Assembly: GCF_003076135.1 (NCBI RefSeq)
Contig: NZ_QDGZ01000003.1
Coordinates: forward strand, 452,975 to 516,974
Reading direction: 5' to 3'
Origin: Nocardioides gansuensis
Lineage (GTDB): Bacteria > Actinomycetota > Actinomycetes > Propionibacteriales > Nocardioidaceae
DNA length: 64,000 nt
In this document: piece after piece, positions 63,959 to 64,000 of the stretch
How the letters are laid out: each line of letters begins with the position of its first letter
Numbering within the stretch: the stretch's first letter is position 1
The notes under the pieces: generated by a model
Told to the model about the DNA's origin: nothing
The model's input: the letters and a program-made list of their open reading frames with translations, nothing else
The model's database searches: none
Position numbers and translations under genes: made by a program

Positions 63959-64000
63959 GTCGGCTTGGGGATGTGAGCCGGCCGCGCTGGAGTCAGAGAC

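Larger units (their letters stand above)
63645..64000 (+). other. Gene-poor right edge with array repeat k and the IS-like repeat
   Basis: No convincing ORF. Holds the start region of the RTX-like gene, repeat k at 63819-63866 and the 86-bp repeat at 63873-63958. Beyond 63960 the similarity to the left copy stops. Confidence 0.65.

Noticed and set aside
53007..64000. Second copy of the tRNA-Met 3' end (attR)
   Set aside because: No convincing match was found; GGGTTCGGGAG near 57092 is too short and diverged.

Overview
The window is high-GC actinobacterial chromosome. The gene set and order (hemW, hrcA-dnaJ2, phoH-ybeY-CNNM-era, leuA, recO, uppS, zinc ABC-zur, glyS, dus, dgt, dnaG) match the conserved block seen in Streptomyces and relatives. 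Adjacent genes that look like the 10-methyl-stearate (tuberculostearate) pathway, frequent GTG starts, many leaderless-type starts and the small palindromic repeats point to Nocardioides or another Nocardioidaceae member. This assignment is inference, because no rRNA is present.

Core region, 1 to about 41.8 kb. A truncated intradiol dioxygenase opens the window. It is followed by hemW, a DUF3097 gene, a metallo-beta-lactamase-fold hydrolase, a Tat-exported PhoX/DUF839 protein, and a CIRCE-controlled hrcA-dnaJ2-rsmE run. A sigma factor follows, flanked by two paralogous GerMN-type surface proteins. The phoH-ybeY-CNNM-deaminase-like-(tmsA-tmsB-siderophore reductase)-era cluster comes next, then a pair of septum-formation-type lipoproteins, an FMN reductase and a trypsin-like protease. 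leuA carries a Leu-rich leader peptide and hairpin. After recO, uppS and a two-gene ABC exporter comes a tightly overlapping znuA-znuC-znuB-zur operon with a palindromic operator on its start codon. glyS, dus, a cell-wall-type secreted protein, dgt, dnaG and tRNA-Asn end the block.

Metabolic and signalling region, 41.8 to 53 kb. A DeoR-type repressor and a fused mannitol-family PTS IICBA diverge from a zinc-dependent polyol-type dehydrogenase. A SpoIIE-type phosphatase faces an anti-sigma-type kinase with a C-terminal PAS-like domain. A four-gene ABC-2 set (two ATPases, two permeases), a PIG-L deacetylase and tRNA-Met follow.

Accessory region, 53 to 64 kb. Directly at the tRNA-Met 3' end lies the replication/integration module of an actinobacterial integrative element (rolling-circle rep, xis, int). 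No transfer genes are visible and int carries two frameshifts. To its right, two roughly 80% identical 86-bp repeats bracket a DHFR-family gene with orphan palindromic operators. They also bracket an array of small genes: short hypotheticals, a P-loop kinase, a Clp-N protein, a sigma/anti-sigma pair and a secreted RTX-like protein. Each gene or gene pair in the array is separated from the next by a short repeat containing TGCCGC and/or TGCCGA, always on the + strand while the genes point both ways. This repeat-delimited, cassette-like array is the most unusual structure in the window. Several of its genes are broken, consistent with turnover.

Many genes on both strands and in all regions have a TAnnnT-like -10 hexamer only 6 to 7 nt before the start codon, which implies widespread leaderless transcription.
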